DNA of 64,000 bases. Source: CAVQBC01 sp963710665 (GTDB lineage Bacteria; Actinomycetota; Thermoleophilia; Solirubrobacterales; Solirubrobacteraceae). The stretch is taken from the NCBI GenBank assembly GCA_963710665.1, contig CAVQBC010000008.1, positions 992,001-1,056,000 of the forward strand. Direction: 5' to 3'. A program made the position numbers and the translations under genes. The notes under the pieces are model-generated. The model saw only the letters and a list, made by a program, of their open reading frames with translations, had not been told where the DNA came from and did no database searches. Positions 35,501 to 44,669 of the stretch are shown in pieces. Numbering within the stretch: the stretch's first letter is position 1; every line of letters starts with the position of its first letter.

Positions 35501-36011
35501 CGCCTGGGTGCGGCTGCTGGCGCTCACCGCGGCGTACCCGGAGCGGCCGTTCGAGGCGGTCACGGTCGGCCGCGCGCGGCGCGACGCGCAGGCGCGCGTG
35601 ACGATCGCCCGCATCCCGTCGCTCGGCTTCGACGCGCCCGGCCGCCGGGCCGCCGCCCTCGACCACCTCGCGACGCTCGTCGACCTCTACGACCGCGGGA
35701 TGCGCGAGCCGCCGCCGCTGAGCTGCCTGAGCTCGGCGGCCTACGCGGCGGCCGCGGCGGACGGCGGCAACGCCGAGGCCGCCGGCCGCGGCGAGTGGGA
35801 GTCGGCCTACAACTTCGACAAGGAGGACCGCGCGCCGGAGCACCGGCTCGTCCTCGGCGGCGTCCTGCCCTTCGCCGACCTGCTCGCCGCCGCGCCGCGC
35901 GACGACGAGCGGGGCGACGGGTGGGACGAGACCGACCCGTCGCGCTTCGGCCGCTGGGCGCGCCGCCTGTGGGCGGGCCTGCTCGAGGTCGAGGAGGTGC
36001 GCGACAGATGA
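32541..36011 (+). CDS. recC: Exodeoxyribonuclease V subunit gamma (RecC)
   Basis: 1156 residues, the expected length. The N-terminus LHLHRAERADGLLEALRALL and VVAVPTRGMERWLAQRMSDRLG match RecC, with helicase-like but inactive motor domains. Later VCLLGLDDAVFPRKAPRDGDDL and VTYTGNDERTN are family-typical. RecC recognises Chi-like sites and holds the DNA in the RecBCD helicase-nuclease, which repairs double-strand breaks. GTG 32541 is the likely start. Its stop overlaps recB by 4 bases (ATGA). Order C-B-D with overlaps indicates one operon. Confidence 0.93.
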   Translation: MLHLHRAERADGLLEALRALLADPPGDPFAPEVVAVPTRGMERWLAQRMSDRLGATPGRADGVCANVAFPPPRRLVGDAVAAASGLDPDADPWLPERAVWPLLEVAGECLAEPWLQRLADHLGGAGDAADPARRARRFGALRHLSDLYDRYALHRPAMVRAWAEGQDTDGAGAPLPDGAAWQAELWRRLRARIAAPGPAERLQAACARLREDPGLADLPGRLSLFGLTRLPAGHLDVLRALAAGRDVHVFVLHPSPALWAAVAAETSGGPAVVRRAVDPTARLPANRLLASWGHDARELQLVLGAAGEHVEHHHPVEQGEDTLLARIQADVRADRSPPGPPLPGEADRRPPLAAEDRSVQVHACHGRARQVEVLRDAILHLLDEDPRLEPRDVIVMCPDIETFAPLIQATFGAGEVAEADDDPDSPPAGIRPPDLRVRLADRSVRQTNPVLGVVARLIELAEERLTASQVLDLADREPVRRRFRLDDDDLARLEDWVAASGIRWGLDAEHRAPFKLDKLAEGTWRAGLDRVLVGVTMTEDELRLYEGVLPLDDVESGAIDLAGRFAELVDRLRAALAAMSEPQPIDAWAAAIAEAADALTATTQRDAWQRSELQRLLDDVVTEATVDGAVDGTELALPEIRALLAERLQGRPTRANFRTGHLTICTLVPMRSVPHRVVCLLGLDDAVFPRKAPRDGDDLMLSDPHVGDRDSRTEDRQLLLDALLAARDRLIVTYTGNDERTNLARPPAVPVGELLDMVDRTVRDAGGAPARARVVVRHPLQPFDVRNFTAGALVRERAWSFDRVMLAGAHALTGERAAPGPFLPGPLPAAAAPLVELEDLVRFAGNPVRAFLRQRLGIAIGDLADEVDDALPVELDGLETWGFGQRLVDALLAGADVEAAVAAERARGALPPGELAEGVIDAVRPVASDIVAHARALLGETAGPGSVDVKVSLPGPPRSLSGTVAGVSGDVLRAVTYSRVNPRHRLLAWVRLLALTAAYPERPFEAVTVGRARRDAQARVTIARIPSLGFDAPGRRAAALDHLATLVDLYDRGMREPPPLSCLSSAAYAAAAADGGNAEAAGRGEWESAYNFDKEDRAPEHRLVLGGVLPFADLLAAAPRDDERGDGWDETDPSRFGRWARRLWAGLLEVEEVRDR

Positions 36012-39000
36012 ACGGGGGAGCCTTCGACATCCGCGGCCCGCTGCCGACCGGCGTGACGGTCCTCGAGGCGAGCGCCGGGACGGGCAAGACCTACACGATC
36101 GCCGCGCTGGCCGCGCGCTACGTCGCCGAGGGGACGCCGCTGCGCGACCTGCTCCTCGTCACGTTCACCCGCATGGCCACCGGGGAGCTGCGCGACCGCG
36201 TCCGCGAGCGCCTGGTCGGCACCGAGCAGGACCTCGACCGCGCGCTGGCGGGCGGCCGGCCGGCCGCGATCACCGACGAGGTCTCGCGGCTGCTCGCCGA
36301 CGGCCCGCCCGAGCTCGTGCGAACGCGCCGGGACCGCCTCGGCCAGGCGCTCGCCGACTTCGACGCGGCGACGATCGCCACCACCCACGGCTTCTGCCAG
36401 GAGGTGCTCGCGGGCCTCGGCATCGCCGGGGACGTCGAGCGCGCGTGCGCGTTCGTGGAGGACGTCTCGGACATGGTCGAGGAGGTCGTCGACGATCTCT
36501 ACGTCCGCCGCTTCCGCGGGCACGCGCCGCAGTTCAGCCGCGCGGAGGCGATGCGGATCGCCCAGATCGCCGTTGCGAACCCCGCCGCGCCGGTCGAGCC
36601 CGAGGCCGCACCCGAGAACACGATCGCGGCGATGCGCCGCCGTCTCGCGATCGCGGTCCGCGACGAGCTCGATCTCCGCAAGCGCCGCGCCTCGGTGATG
36701 ACCTACGACGATCTCCTCACGCGGCTGGACGCCACGCTCGCGGGCGACGGCGGTCCCGCCGCCGCCGCGTCGCTGCGGGCCCGCTACCGCGTGGTGCTCG
36801 TCGACGAGTTCCAGGACACCGACCCCGTCCAGTGGGACATCATGCGCCGCGCCTTCGGCGAGGGCGACGGGACGCTCGTGCTGATCGGCGATCCCAAGCA
36901 GGCGATCTACGCGTTCCGCGGCGCCGACGTCTACGCCTACCTCGAGGCCGCCGACGCGGCCGGCGCGCGCGCGACGCTCGAGACCAACTGGCGCAGCGAC
37001 CAGGGCCTCATCGACGCCTACGACGCGATGTTCGGCGGCGCGAAGCTCGGGCACGAGGGCATCGTCTACCGCCGCGTGCAGGCGGCCGCCCCCAACCGCG
37101 CGCCGCGGCTGTCGGGCGCCCCGTCCGACGCGCCCCTGCGCGTGCGCGTGGTCGACCGCCGCGACGCCGGCCTCACGCGGCAGGGGTACGCGCGCGCGGC
37201 CGGCGCCCGCGAGCACATCGCGAAGGACCTCGCCGGCGACCTCGTCGCGCTGCTGTCCTCCGGCGCCGAGGTCGAGCGCCGCTCGGCGACGGGGGAGACG
37301 CTCGGGCGCGAGCGCGTCCAGCCCGGCCACGTCGCGGTGCTGGTGCGCACGCACCGCAACGCCGCGCTGATCCGCGACGCGCTCGACGCGGCCGGCGTCC
37401 CGGCGGTGATCAACGGCGCCGGCAGCGTGTTCGGCACGCCGCCCGCGCGCGAGTGGCTGAGCCTGCTCGAGGCGATCGAGCGGCCGACGTCGGCGGCGCG
37501 CGCCCGCGCCGCCGCGCTGACCCCGTTCCTCGGCTGGTCCGCCGAGCAGGTCGCCTGCGCCGACGACGACGGCTGGGAGCAGGTCCACCGCCGGCTGCAC
37601 CACTGGGCGCACGTGCTGCGCGTCCGCGGCGTGGCCTCGCTGACGGAGACCATCACGCTCGTCGAGGGGCTGCCGGGGCGCGTGCTGGCGGCCGCCGACG
37701 GCGAGCGCCGGCTGACCGACCTGCGCCACGTCGGCCAGCTCCTGCACGCGGCGGCGACCGAGGAGCAGATGGGCATCGCGGCGCTGACGTCGTGGCTGCG
37801 GCGCCGCATCGCCACCGCCGAGGAGGAGACGAGCGACGAGGAGCGCAGCCGCCGCCTCGAGTCCGACGCCGAGGCCGTCCAGGTGCTCACCATCCATCGC
37901 AGCAAGGGCCTCGAGTTCCCCGTCGTCTACTACCCCTTCCTGTGGGAGCCCGGGTACGTCCCCCGCGAGGAGGTCCCGGTCACCTACCACGACCCCGATC
38001 ACGACGACCGGCGGACGATCGACGTCGCGCTCGAGGGCCACGCCTACCGCGACCACAAGCGCCGCCACCTGATGGAGCAGCGCGGGGAGGACCTGCGGCT
38101 CGCCTACGTCGCGCTGACCCGCGCCCAGCACCAGGCCGTGGTGTGGTGGGCGGGCTCGTGGGAGAGCCGTCACTCGGCGCTCGGCCGGCTGCTGTTCGCG
38201 CGCGACGCCGAGGGGAACGTGGCGTGGGAGGGCCGCGGCACGCCGAGCGACGACGCCGCCACCGCGCGCTTCGAGGCGCTCGCCGCCGAGGCGCCCGGCT
38301 GCATCGCCGTCGAGCGCTCGACCCTCTTGCCGCCCGCGCGCTGGGAGCCCCCGCCGGCCGGGCCCGGCCCGCTGACCGCCGGGAGCTTCGACCGCGACCT
38401 CGACCTCCGCTGGCGGCGCACGTCCTACAGCGACATCACCGCCGCTGCGCACGAGGCCCGCGTCACGAGCGAGCCGGAGGAGGAGGTGCTCGAGGACGAG
38501 CTCGAGCCCACCGCGCCGCCGCTGCCCGGCCGCCGACGGGGCCGCCGCGGACGAGGAGGCGGCGCTGCGCGCGATCCCGTCGGAGCTGGCCGCGATGCCG
38601 ACCGGCGTCCGCGTCGGCACCTTCGTGCACCGCGTGCTCGAGGCGACCGACTTCGCCGCCGCCGACCTCGACGCGGAGCTCGCGGCGCGCGTCGCCGAGG
38701 TGCGCGCGCGGCGCCAGGTCGAGATCGGCGACCCCGCGGCCGTGGTGACGGGGCTGCGCGGGGCGATCGAGACGCCGCTCGGGCCGCTGCTCGGCGGCCT
38801 GCGGCTGCGCGACGTCGCGCGCGCGGACCGCCTCGACGAGCTCGACTTCGAGCTGCCGCTGGCCGGCGGCGACGAGCCCGCGGGCCGGCTCGCGCTCGAC
38901 GCGATCGGCGCGGTGCTCCGCGAGCACGCGGGGAAGGACGACGCGCTCGCCGGCTACGCCGACCGGCTGCGCGATCCCGAGCTGCGCCGCGACGTGCGTG

Positions 39001-39398
39001 GCTACCTCGCGGGCAGCATCGACCTCGTGGTCCGCCTGCCCGGCGACCGCTTCGCCGTCGTCGACTACAAGTCGAACTGGCTCGGCGCCCCCGACGAGGA
39101 GCTGAGCGCGTGGCATCACCGCCCGGCCGCGCTCGTCGCCGAGATGGAGCGCGCCCACTACGGGCTGCAGGCCCTGCTCTACACCGCCGCGCTGCACCGC
39201 TTCCTGCGCTGGCGCCTCCCCGGCTACGACGCGGGGCGCAACCTGGCGGGCGTGCTCTACCTGTTCCTGCGCGGGATGTCCGGCGCCGCGACGCCGCTCG
39301 TCGGTGGCGCCCCGTGCGGGGTGTGGGCGTGGCAGCCGTCGAAGCCGTGCGTGGAGGCGCTCAGCGACGTGCTGGACGCCGGAGGCGTCCCGGCATGA
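36008..39398 (+). CDS. recB: Exodeoxyribonuclease V subunit beta (RecB), one-base frameshift
   Basis: Corrected length about 1129 residues. The UvrD-like helicase has Walker A LEASAGTGKTYTIAAL, LLVTFTRMATGELRDRV (motif Ia), LVDEFQDTDPVQWD (motif II), TIHRSKGLEFPVVYYP (motif V) and YVALTRAQH (motif VI). The C-terminal nuclease domain has GSIDLVVRLPGDRFAVVDYK followed by SNW, with the catalytic Asp and Lys. The frame shifts near 38530, just before the nuclease domain, by one extra base. All active-site motifs on both sides are intact, so the gene is probably functional and the shift an error. It overlaps recC and recD by 4 bases each. Confidence 0.9.
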
Positions 39399-41311
39399 TC
39401 GAGATCGACCCCTTCGACGTCCGCCGCGCGCGCCACGCGCCCGGCCTCCTGCGCGACTTCAACGACGCGGGCGTGCTGGCGGCGGCCGACGTCCACGTCG
39501 CGCTGCGGCTCGCGGAGCTGGGCGGCGACGACGACCCGGCGGTGTCGCTGGCCGCGGCGCTCGCCGTCCGCGGCCCGCGGCTCGGCCACGTCCTCGTCGA
39601 CCTCGCCACGATCCGCGACACCGCGACCGTCGACGCCGACGAGCCCGTGGACCTCTCGGAGCTGCCGTGGCCCGAGGCGGGGGCGTGGGTGCACGCGCTG
39701 GCGCGCAGCCCGCTGGTGGCCGCCGGCGAGGACGACGGGGCGCCAGGCCGCCCGCTGCGCCTCTTCGGCACCGGCCTCTACCTCGACCGCTACTGGCGGG
39801 AGGAGCGCCAGATCGCCGCCGAGCTGCGCGCCTTCGGCGAGGCGGCGGCCGCGGACGTCGACGCCGGCGTCCTCGCGGCCGGGCTCGACCGGCTGTTCGC
39901 GGCCGAGGGGGACCGCAGCCAGCGGCTCGCCGCGGCGTCCGCCGTGCTGCGCCGCTTCGCGGTCGTCGCGGGCGGGCCCGGCACCGGCAAGACGACCACC
40001 GTCGCGCGCATCGTCGCGCTGCTGGCCGAGCAGGCGGCGGCCGCGGGCGCGCCACCGCCGCTCGTCGCGCTCGCCGCGCCGACGGGCAAGGCGGCCGCCC
40101 GCCTCGAGGAGGCCGCGCACGCGGAGGCGGGCCGGCTCGCGACCGACGAGGCCGTCCGCGCCCAGCTGCTCGCCCTCGACGCCTCCACGCTGCACCGGCT
40201 GCTCGGCTGGCGCCCGGGCAGCAACAGCCGCTTCCGCCATCACCGCGGCAACCGGCTGCCGCATGACGTGGTGGTCGTGGACGAGACCTCGATGGTCTCG
40301 CTGTCGCTGATGGCCCGGCTGGTCGAGTCCGTCCGGCCCGAGGCCCGGCTCATCCTCGTCGGCGACCCCGGGCAGCTCACCTCGATCGAGGCGGGCGCGG
40401 TGCTCGGGGACATCGTGGGCCCGGCCACCGACGGGCTGCGCATGCGCGCCGGCGCGCGGGGCCGGCTGGCGGAGGCGGCCGGCGGCGAGGTCCCGGCCGC
40501 CGAGCCGCCGCCCGGCGCCGCGGTCGGCGACGGCATCGTCGTGCTCGACCGGGTTCACCGCTTCGGCGGCGGCATCGCCCGCGTCGCCGAGGCGATCCGG
40601 CGCGGCGACGGCGACGCGGTGCTCGAGGAGCTGACCGCCTCGCCCAAGGGCGTCGAGTGGATCGAGGTCGACGTCGCCGAGGCGCCGGCGGCCGCTCTCG
40701 CGCCCGTTCGCGAGAGCGCCGTGGCCACTGCGCGGGCGGTGATCGAGGCCGCCTTGGCCGGCCGGGCGGGCGACGCGATCGAGGCCGTCGGCGCCTTCCG
40801 CGTGCTGTGCGCCCACCGCCGCGGCGAGCGCGGCGTCGCCACGTGGATGGAGCGCATCGAGGGCTGGCTGGCCGAGGAGATCGAGGACTTCGGCGCCGGC
40901 GAGCGCTGGTACGTCGGCCGCCCGCTGCTGGTGACCGAGAACGACTACGGCCTGCGGCTCTACAACGGCGACACCGGCGTCGTGGTGGCGACCGCGCCGG
41001 GCCGGGTGAGCGCCGCGTTCGAGCGCCGCGGACAGGTGCTCGAGTTCCGGCCCACGCGGCTCGCGGCCGTCGACACCGTCTACGCCATGACGGTCCACAA
41101 GAGCCAGGGCTCGCAGTTCGACACCGCCGCGGTCCTGCTGCCCGAGCCGACCTCGCTGGTGCTCACCCGCGAGCTGCTCTACACGGCGGTCACGCGGGCG
41201 CGCAGCCGGCTGATCCTCGTGGGCACCGAGGCGACGGTCCGCGCCGCGGTGGCCCGCCCGGTCGCGCGCGCCTCCGGGCTGCGCCGGCGGCTGTGGGGCG
41301 ACGGCGGCTGA
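39395..41311 (+). CDS. recD: Exodeoxyribonuclease V subunit alpha (RecD)
   Basis: 638 residues. An N-terminal interaction domain of about 180 residues is followed by an SF1B helicase: Walker A VAGGPGTGKTTTVARI, PTGKAAARLEEA, Walker B VVVDETSMVSLSLMARL, LVGDPGQLTSIEAGAVLGD, and late motifs YAMTVHKSQGSQFD and LLYTAVTRARSRLI. This is the 5'-3' motor of RecBCD. ATG 39395 overlaps the recB stop. The gene ends 4 bases before the convergent VOC gene. Confidence 0.93.
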   Translation: MIEIDPFDVRRARHAPGLLRDFNDAGVLAAADVHVALRLAELGGDDDPAVSLAAALAVRGPRLGHVLVDLATIRDTATVDADEPVDLSELPWPEAGAWVHALARSPLVAAGEDDGAPGRPLRLFGTGLYLDRYWREERQIAAELRAFGEAAAADVDAGVLAAGLDRLFAAEGDRSQRLAAASAVLRRFAVVAGGPGTGKTTTVARIVALLAEQAAAAGAPPPLVALAAPTGKAAARLEEAAHAEAGRLATDEAVRAQLLALDASTLHRLLGWRPGSNSRFRHHRGNRLPHDVVVVDETSMVSLSLMARLVESVRPEARLILVGDPGQLTSIEAGAVLGDIVGPATDGLRMRAGARGRLAEAAGGEVPAAEPPPGAAVGDGIVVLDRVHRFGGGIARVAEAIRRGDGDAVLEELTASPKGVEWIEVDVAEAPAAALAPVRESAVATARAVIEAALAGRAGDAIEAVGAFRVLCAHRRGERGVATWMERIEGWLAEEIEDFGAGERWYVGRPLLVTENDYGLRLYNGDTGVVVATAPGRVSAAFERRGQVLEFRPTRLAAVDTVYAMTVHKSQGSQFDTAAVLLPEPTSLVLTRELLYTAVTRARSRLILVGTEATVRAAVARPVARASGLRRRLWGDGG

Positions 41312-41315
41312 CGGC

Positions 41316-41676
41316 TCACGGCTTCGGCTCCCAGAACGCGATCTCCCCGCCCGACGGCGAGGTCGACGACGCTGCGCCGGCCCGCCGGGCCCTCGCGGGG
41401 CTCGAGCAGCACGGCGGCGCCGAGCTCGCGCGCCCGCTCGGTGACCGCGCCGACGTCCTGCACCTCCACGTAGGGCAGCCACAGCGGGCGCGCCGTGCCG
41501 CACTCGACGATGCCGCCGTCGAGCGCGCCGCCCATCGCGAGCGCGAGGTAGGAGCTCCCGCCGGCGTGGACGCGCTCCGGCCGCCAGCCGCACAGGCGCG
41601 CGTAGAACGCGCAGGCGCGCGGCATATCGCCGGTGTGCAGCTCGAGGTGCACGACGGGATGGGAACGGCCTGGCAT
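41316..41676 (-). CDS. VOC (glyoxalase-like) protein, one-base frameshift
   Basis: Corrected length about 119 residues, one VOC unit. It begins with a metal-ligand-like VVHLELHTGDMPRACAFYAR and has LWLPYVEVQDVGAVTERARE, LLEPREGPAG and the ending GGEIAFWEPKP, the usual C-terminus of small VOC enzymes and binding proteins. The frame breaks near 41360, between VVD and the last 15 residues, by one extra base. Function may be lyase, isomerase or drug binding. It is divergent from the sigma-factor gene, which sometimes accompanies VOC genes in actinobacteria. Confidence 0.75.
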
Positions 41677-41693
41677 CTGAAGACCCGACCCTT

Positions 41694-41705
41694 GGACCGC
41701 GGTCC
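41694..41705. promoter_or_regulatory. Palindrome and possible ECF promoter between VOC and sigma genes
   Basis: GGACCGCGGTCC is a perfect 12-base palindrome in the 77-base divergent gap. Six bases later GGAACT (41711-41716) resembles the -35 sequence of ECF-type promoters, about 40 bases before the sigma start. Autoregulation of the sigma factor is possible; evidence is by sequence likeness only. Confidence 0.3.
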
Positions 41706-41753
41706 GCGCCGGAACTCATCGGCGCGGGAGCGATTTGGCATCCTGGCCGGGCG

Positions 41754-42795
41754 ATGCGCGAGACGGAGCTGCTGGCGGCGGCCCGCGCCGGGGACGAGCG
41801 GTGCCTTCGGGTCGCTTGTCGAGCCGCTGCGCGGCGAGCTGCACGCGCACTGCTACCGGATGCTCGGCTCGGTGCACGACGCCGAGGACGCCCTGCAGGA
41901 CGCGCTGCTGCGGGCCTGGCGCGGGATCGCGCGCTTCGAGGGCCGCAGCTCGGTGCGCTCGTGGATGTACCGGATCGCCACCAACGCGTGCCTCGACGCG
42001 ATGGCGCGGCGGCCCAAGCGGGTGCTCCCGATCGACTACGGCCCGTCCGCCGACCCGCACGCGGGGCCGGGCGAGCCGCTCGTCGAGTCGGTGTGGGTCG
42101 AGCCCTACGCCGACGAGCGGCTCGGCCTCGCGGACGGCTTCGCCGCGCCCGAGGCCCGCTACGAGCAGCGCGAGAGCGTCGAGCTGGCGTTCGTCGCGGC
42201 GCTCCAGCACCTCCCGCCCCGGCAGCGCGCGGTGCTGATCCTGCGCGAGGTGCTCGGCTTCTCGGCGCGCGAGGTGTCGGAGTCGCTGGAGACGACCGTC
42301 GCCTCGGTCAACAGCGCCCTGCAGCGCGCCCGCAAGGCCGTCGACGAGCGGCTGCCCGACGCCAGCCAGCAGGCCACGTTGCGCCGGCTCGGCGACGAGC
42401 GCCTGCGCGAGATCGTCGAGACCTACGTGGACGCGTGGGAGCGCGGCGACGTCGACGCGGTCGCCGCGATGCTCGCCGAGGACGCCACGCTGACGATGCC
42501 GCCGATGGCGACGTGGTACCGCGGCGTCGGAGACGTGCTCGTCTTCCTCACCGAGTGGGCGTTCTCGGGGCGCGTCTACGACGCGGAGGGCGACCGCCGC
42601 GTGCGCGTCATCCCGACCCGCGCGAACGGGCAGCCGGCGTTCGGCACCTACAGCTGGGACCGCGACCGCGGCACCCACCTGCCGACGGTGCTCCAGGTGC
42701 TCACGCTGCGCGGCGGGCGCATCGAGGAGATCACGGGCTTCGTCGACCCGGCGGTGTTCGGCCGCTTCGGGCTGCCCGCGGAGCTGCCGGCCTAG
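41754..42795 (+). CDS. ECF-like sigma factor with C-terminal SnoaL-type domain, one-base frameshift
   Basis: Corrected length about 346 residues. Region 2 includes AHCYRMLGSVHDAEDALQDA and GRSSVRSWMYRIATNACLD. Region 4 is LQHLPPRQRAVLILREVLGF with SAREVSESLETTVASVNSAL. The C-terminal 130 residues (RLREIVETYVDAWERGDVDA to FVDPAVFGRFGLP) form a SnoaL-like domain as in the SigJ/ECF41-type and TIGR02960 groups, where it regulates the factor in place of an anti-sigma protein. The frame breaks near 41802, right after GDER, by one extra base. It is alone and divergent from a VOC gene. Confidence 0.85.
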
Positions 42796-42884
42796 CGGCG
42801 CCGTATCGGCTCTCGCTGCTGCTGTGCCCCGAAAGTGGCGGCGGCCACCTGCGGGTTCGGTCATTGCGCCGCCGGGCGTGCGGG

Positions 42885-44453
42885 TCATGCGCTCGTCGCG
42901 TGGTTGATCCCGGGCCAGAGGTGGCCGAGCGCTTCGTGCATGAGTTCGAGCCCTTCGGCGCCGGTGAGGGCGGCGGGGTCGGTGATGGCGGGCGCGGGTT
43001 GCCCGAGTTGCTTGGCCATTGCCAGGCAGCCGCCGACCAGTGCCTGGGCGAGGGGAGAAAGCGGCTGGTCGAGCGGAATCAGCGCCTGATCCATTCCAGG
43101 CACGGGCCGTGGGGTGACGTCGGGCCAGTCCTGTGGTGCTCGCGGCTGGTCGAGCGTGAGTACGGGGGCGATGTCGGCGGCGTCGGCGTCGCGGGCGGTG
43201 AGGGGCGGGCCGAGGTTCCATCGCTCGCGCATGGTGCGGATCATCGACGTGTTGCGGTACGTCTCGTTGACGACGGTCTTCTCGGGGATCCAGGGCGAGA
43301 TGGCAATCGCTGGGAGGCGGACGCCGAGTCGGCTGAAGGTGAAGTCCATCTGGCCCGCCGGTGCGCTCGGGTCGGGCGCGTCGGCCACTGGCGGCGGGAC
43401 GTGGTCGTAGGTTCCGCCGTGTTCGTCGAAGACGACCATGAACAGGGTGTTGAGGTGGTTCGACCCAGCCGCGGACGACGATGAGCGGATCGCGTTGTAG
43501 GTCCGGGCGAGCAGATCCTCGCCGGCGATCAGCGAGGACGGCGGGTCGAAATTCAGGCCGGGGGTCTGCATGCTGTACGCGGGGTGCATGTCGTTGTGGT
43601 CGTGGCCGATGATCTGCGGCTCGATGAAGGCGTAGGTCGGCAGTCCGCCGGTGTGGGCGTCTTCGAGGAACTGGTCGGTTGACAAGAAGTTGGTCGCGAA
43701 CTTCTCGCGTAGGCGCGGGGCGTGGATCAACCCGGTCAGCGAGTAGCGCGAGGGCGGGTCGCAGTAGACGCGCCAGGTCAGGCCATGCGCATCGAGCCGG
43801 TCGAACAAGGTCTCGGCGGTGTTGTGCACCGGGAAGTTCGCGTACGGGCTGTTGATGACCAGGCCGGAGGCGTCGGCGGCGTGAAAGAACGAGCGGTTGG
43901 TGAACGTCTGCGACGGCACGTCCGCGAACCAGTGGTCGAACGTCGCGAACCCGCGCGCGAGCGTCGAGAGCACCGGCATCTGTTCGGGCGTGTAGCCGGT
44001 CATGATCTGGCTGTACTCGTCGTAGCTCGGCTGCCGGCCCATCTCGGCCGTGAACGCGCTGATGTAGTCGGTCACGAACCCATCCATCGTCGGGACCTGA
44101 TCGGGGTCGGCCGGCGCGTTGTAGGGCGCGACCATCTGCTCGACCGGCACACCGCGGTTGCTGGGCGGATCGATCTGCCCGAACAACTGCGTGTTGATGT
44201 GCGGGAGCTCCTCGCCCGGATCGGGATACGGCGTGTTCATGTCCTTGGCGACGCCGTAGCGCACGACGCCCCGGTCCGCGCCGTGCTCGGCCCACGGCGG
44301 GATCGGGTTGCTGAGGTCCTTGCCGATCACGCCCTCGAAGGACGCCACCTCGCCCGGCTCATACAGACGGCCGAGCAGATTGTCGAACGAGCGGTTCTCG
44401 AACATCAGCACGACCACGTGGTCAAGGGCATTCTCACGCTTCGGTACGGCCAC
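42885..44453 (-). CDS. Phosphoesterase (phospholipase C/acid phosphatase superfamily)
   Basis: 522 residues of the family that includes bacterial phospholipase C and AcpA. HVVVLMFENRSFDNLLG near the N-terminus carries the metal and nucleophile region. PTYAFIEPQIIGHDHNDMHP, VVFDEHGGTYDHVPPP and AIAISPWIPEKTV are the other conserved blocks. It should hydrolyse phospholipids or other phosphate esters. Unlike many relatives it has no signal peptide or Tat signal; ATG 44453 is followed at once by the domain. Codon use has more A/T in third positions (GTA, AAT, CGT, CTT, TAT) than neighbours, suggesting acquired DNA. A TCACCC-like element lies upstream. Confidence 0.85.
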   Translation of the reverse strand: MAVPKRENALDHVVVLMFENRSFDNLLGRLYEPGEVASFEGVIGKDLSNPIPPWAEHGADRGVVRYGVAKDMNTPYPDPGEELPHINTQLFGQIDPPSNRGVPVEQMVAPYNAPADPDQVPTMDGFVTDYISAFTAEMGRQPSYDEYSQIMTGYTPEQMPVLSTLARGFATFDHWFADVPSQTFTNRSFFHAADASGLVINSPYANFPVHNTAETLFDRLDAHGLTWRVYCDPPSRYSLTGLIHAPRLREKFATNFLSTDQFLEDAHTGGLPTYAFIEPQIIGHDHNDMHPAYSMQTPGLNFDPPSSLIAGEDLLARTYNAIRSSSSAAGSNHLNTLFMVVFDEHGGTYDHVPPPVADAPDPSAPAGQMDFTFSRLGVRLPAIAISPWIPEKTVVNETYRNTSMIRTMRERWNLGPPLTARDADAADIAPVLTLDQPRAPQDWPDVTPRPVPGMDQALIPLDQPLSPLAQALVGGCLAMAKQLGQPAPAITDPAALTGAEGLELMHEALGHLWPGINHATSA

Positions 44454-44507
44454 TCACGGCCCCTTTTCATCGCTGCGACGACGTGAACACCACACCCGTC
44501 GCGATCC

Positions 44508-44554
44508 CGATCGCACCACGCGCTCGCCTCGCTGCCATCGCCCGCTTCGGATGA
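44508..44554 (-). promoter_or_regulatory. Bipartite TCACCC-like element (site 4, weaker)
   Basis: Minus strand: TCATCCG-AAG-CGGGCGA, then GTGCGATCG from base 39 (6 of 9 bases match GCAGGATCG). It points toward the phosphoesterase, whose ATG is 101 bases from the first T. Weaker than the other sites. Confidence 0.4.
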
Positions 44555-44556
44555 TC

Positions 44557-44574
44557 GGGCAGCTCATGCTGCCC
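44557..44574. terminator. Short hairpin in the gap before the phosphoesterase
   Basis: GGGCAGC-TCAT-GCTGCCC is a perfect 7-base stem with 4-base loop next to site 4. It could end transcription from the membrane-protein gene at 44670 or be part of the control region. Confidence 0.3.
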
Positions 44575-44619
44575 TGCTCCGCGGGACCCGGCCGTTGGTG
44601 TTCACGCGTCCGGGGGGGT

Positions 44620-44650
44620 CGATGCCCGACGAGCCGGCGGGTCGGCATCG
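44620..44650 (-). terminator. Hairpin after the membrane protein gene
   Basis: CGATGCCCGAC (44620-44630) pairs with GTCGGCATCG (44641-44650), with one bulged C and a 10-base loop, 20 bases after the stop at 44670. A plausible terminator without a T tract. Confidence 0.4.
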
Positions 44651-44669
44651 CTCCGCCGTGATGCGATGC

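Noticed and set aside
32729..41311. Very long open reading frames opposite or out of phase with recC, zwf, the OYE reductase and others, up to 2860 codons
   Set aside because: They are Arg/Pro/Ala-rich translations produced by GC-rich codon bias, overlap genes with clear family motifs, and show no domain of their own.
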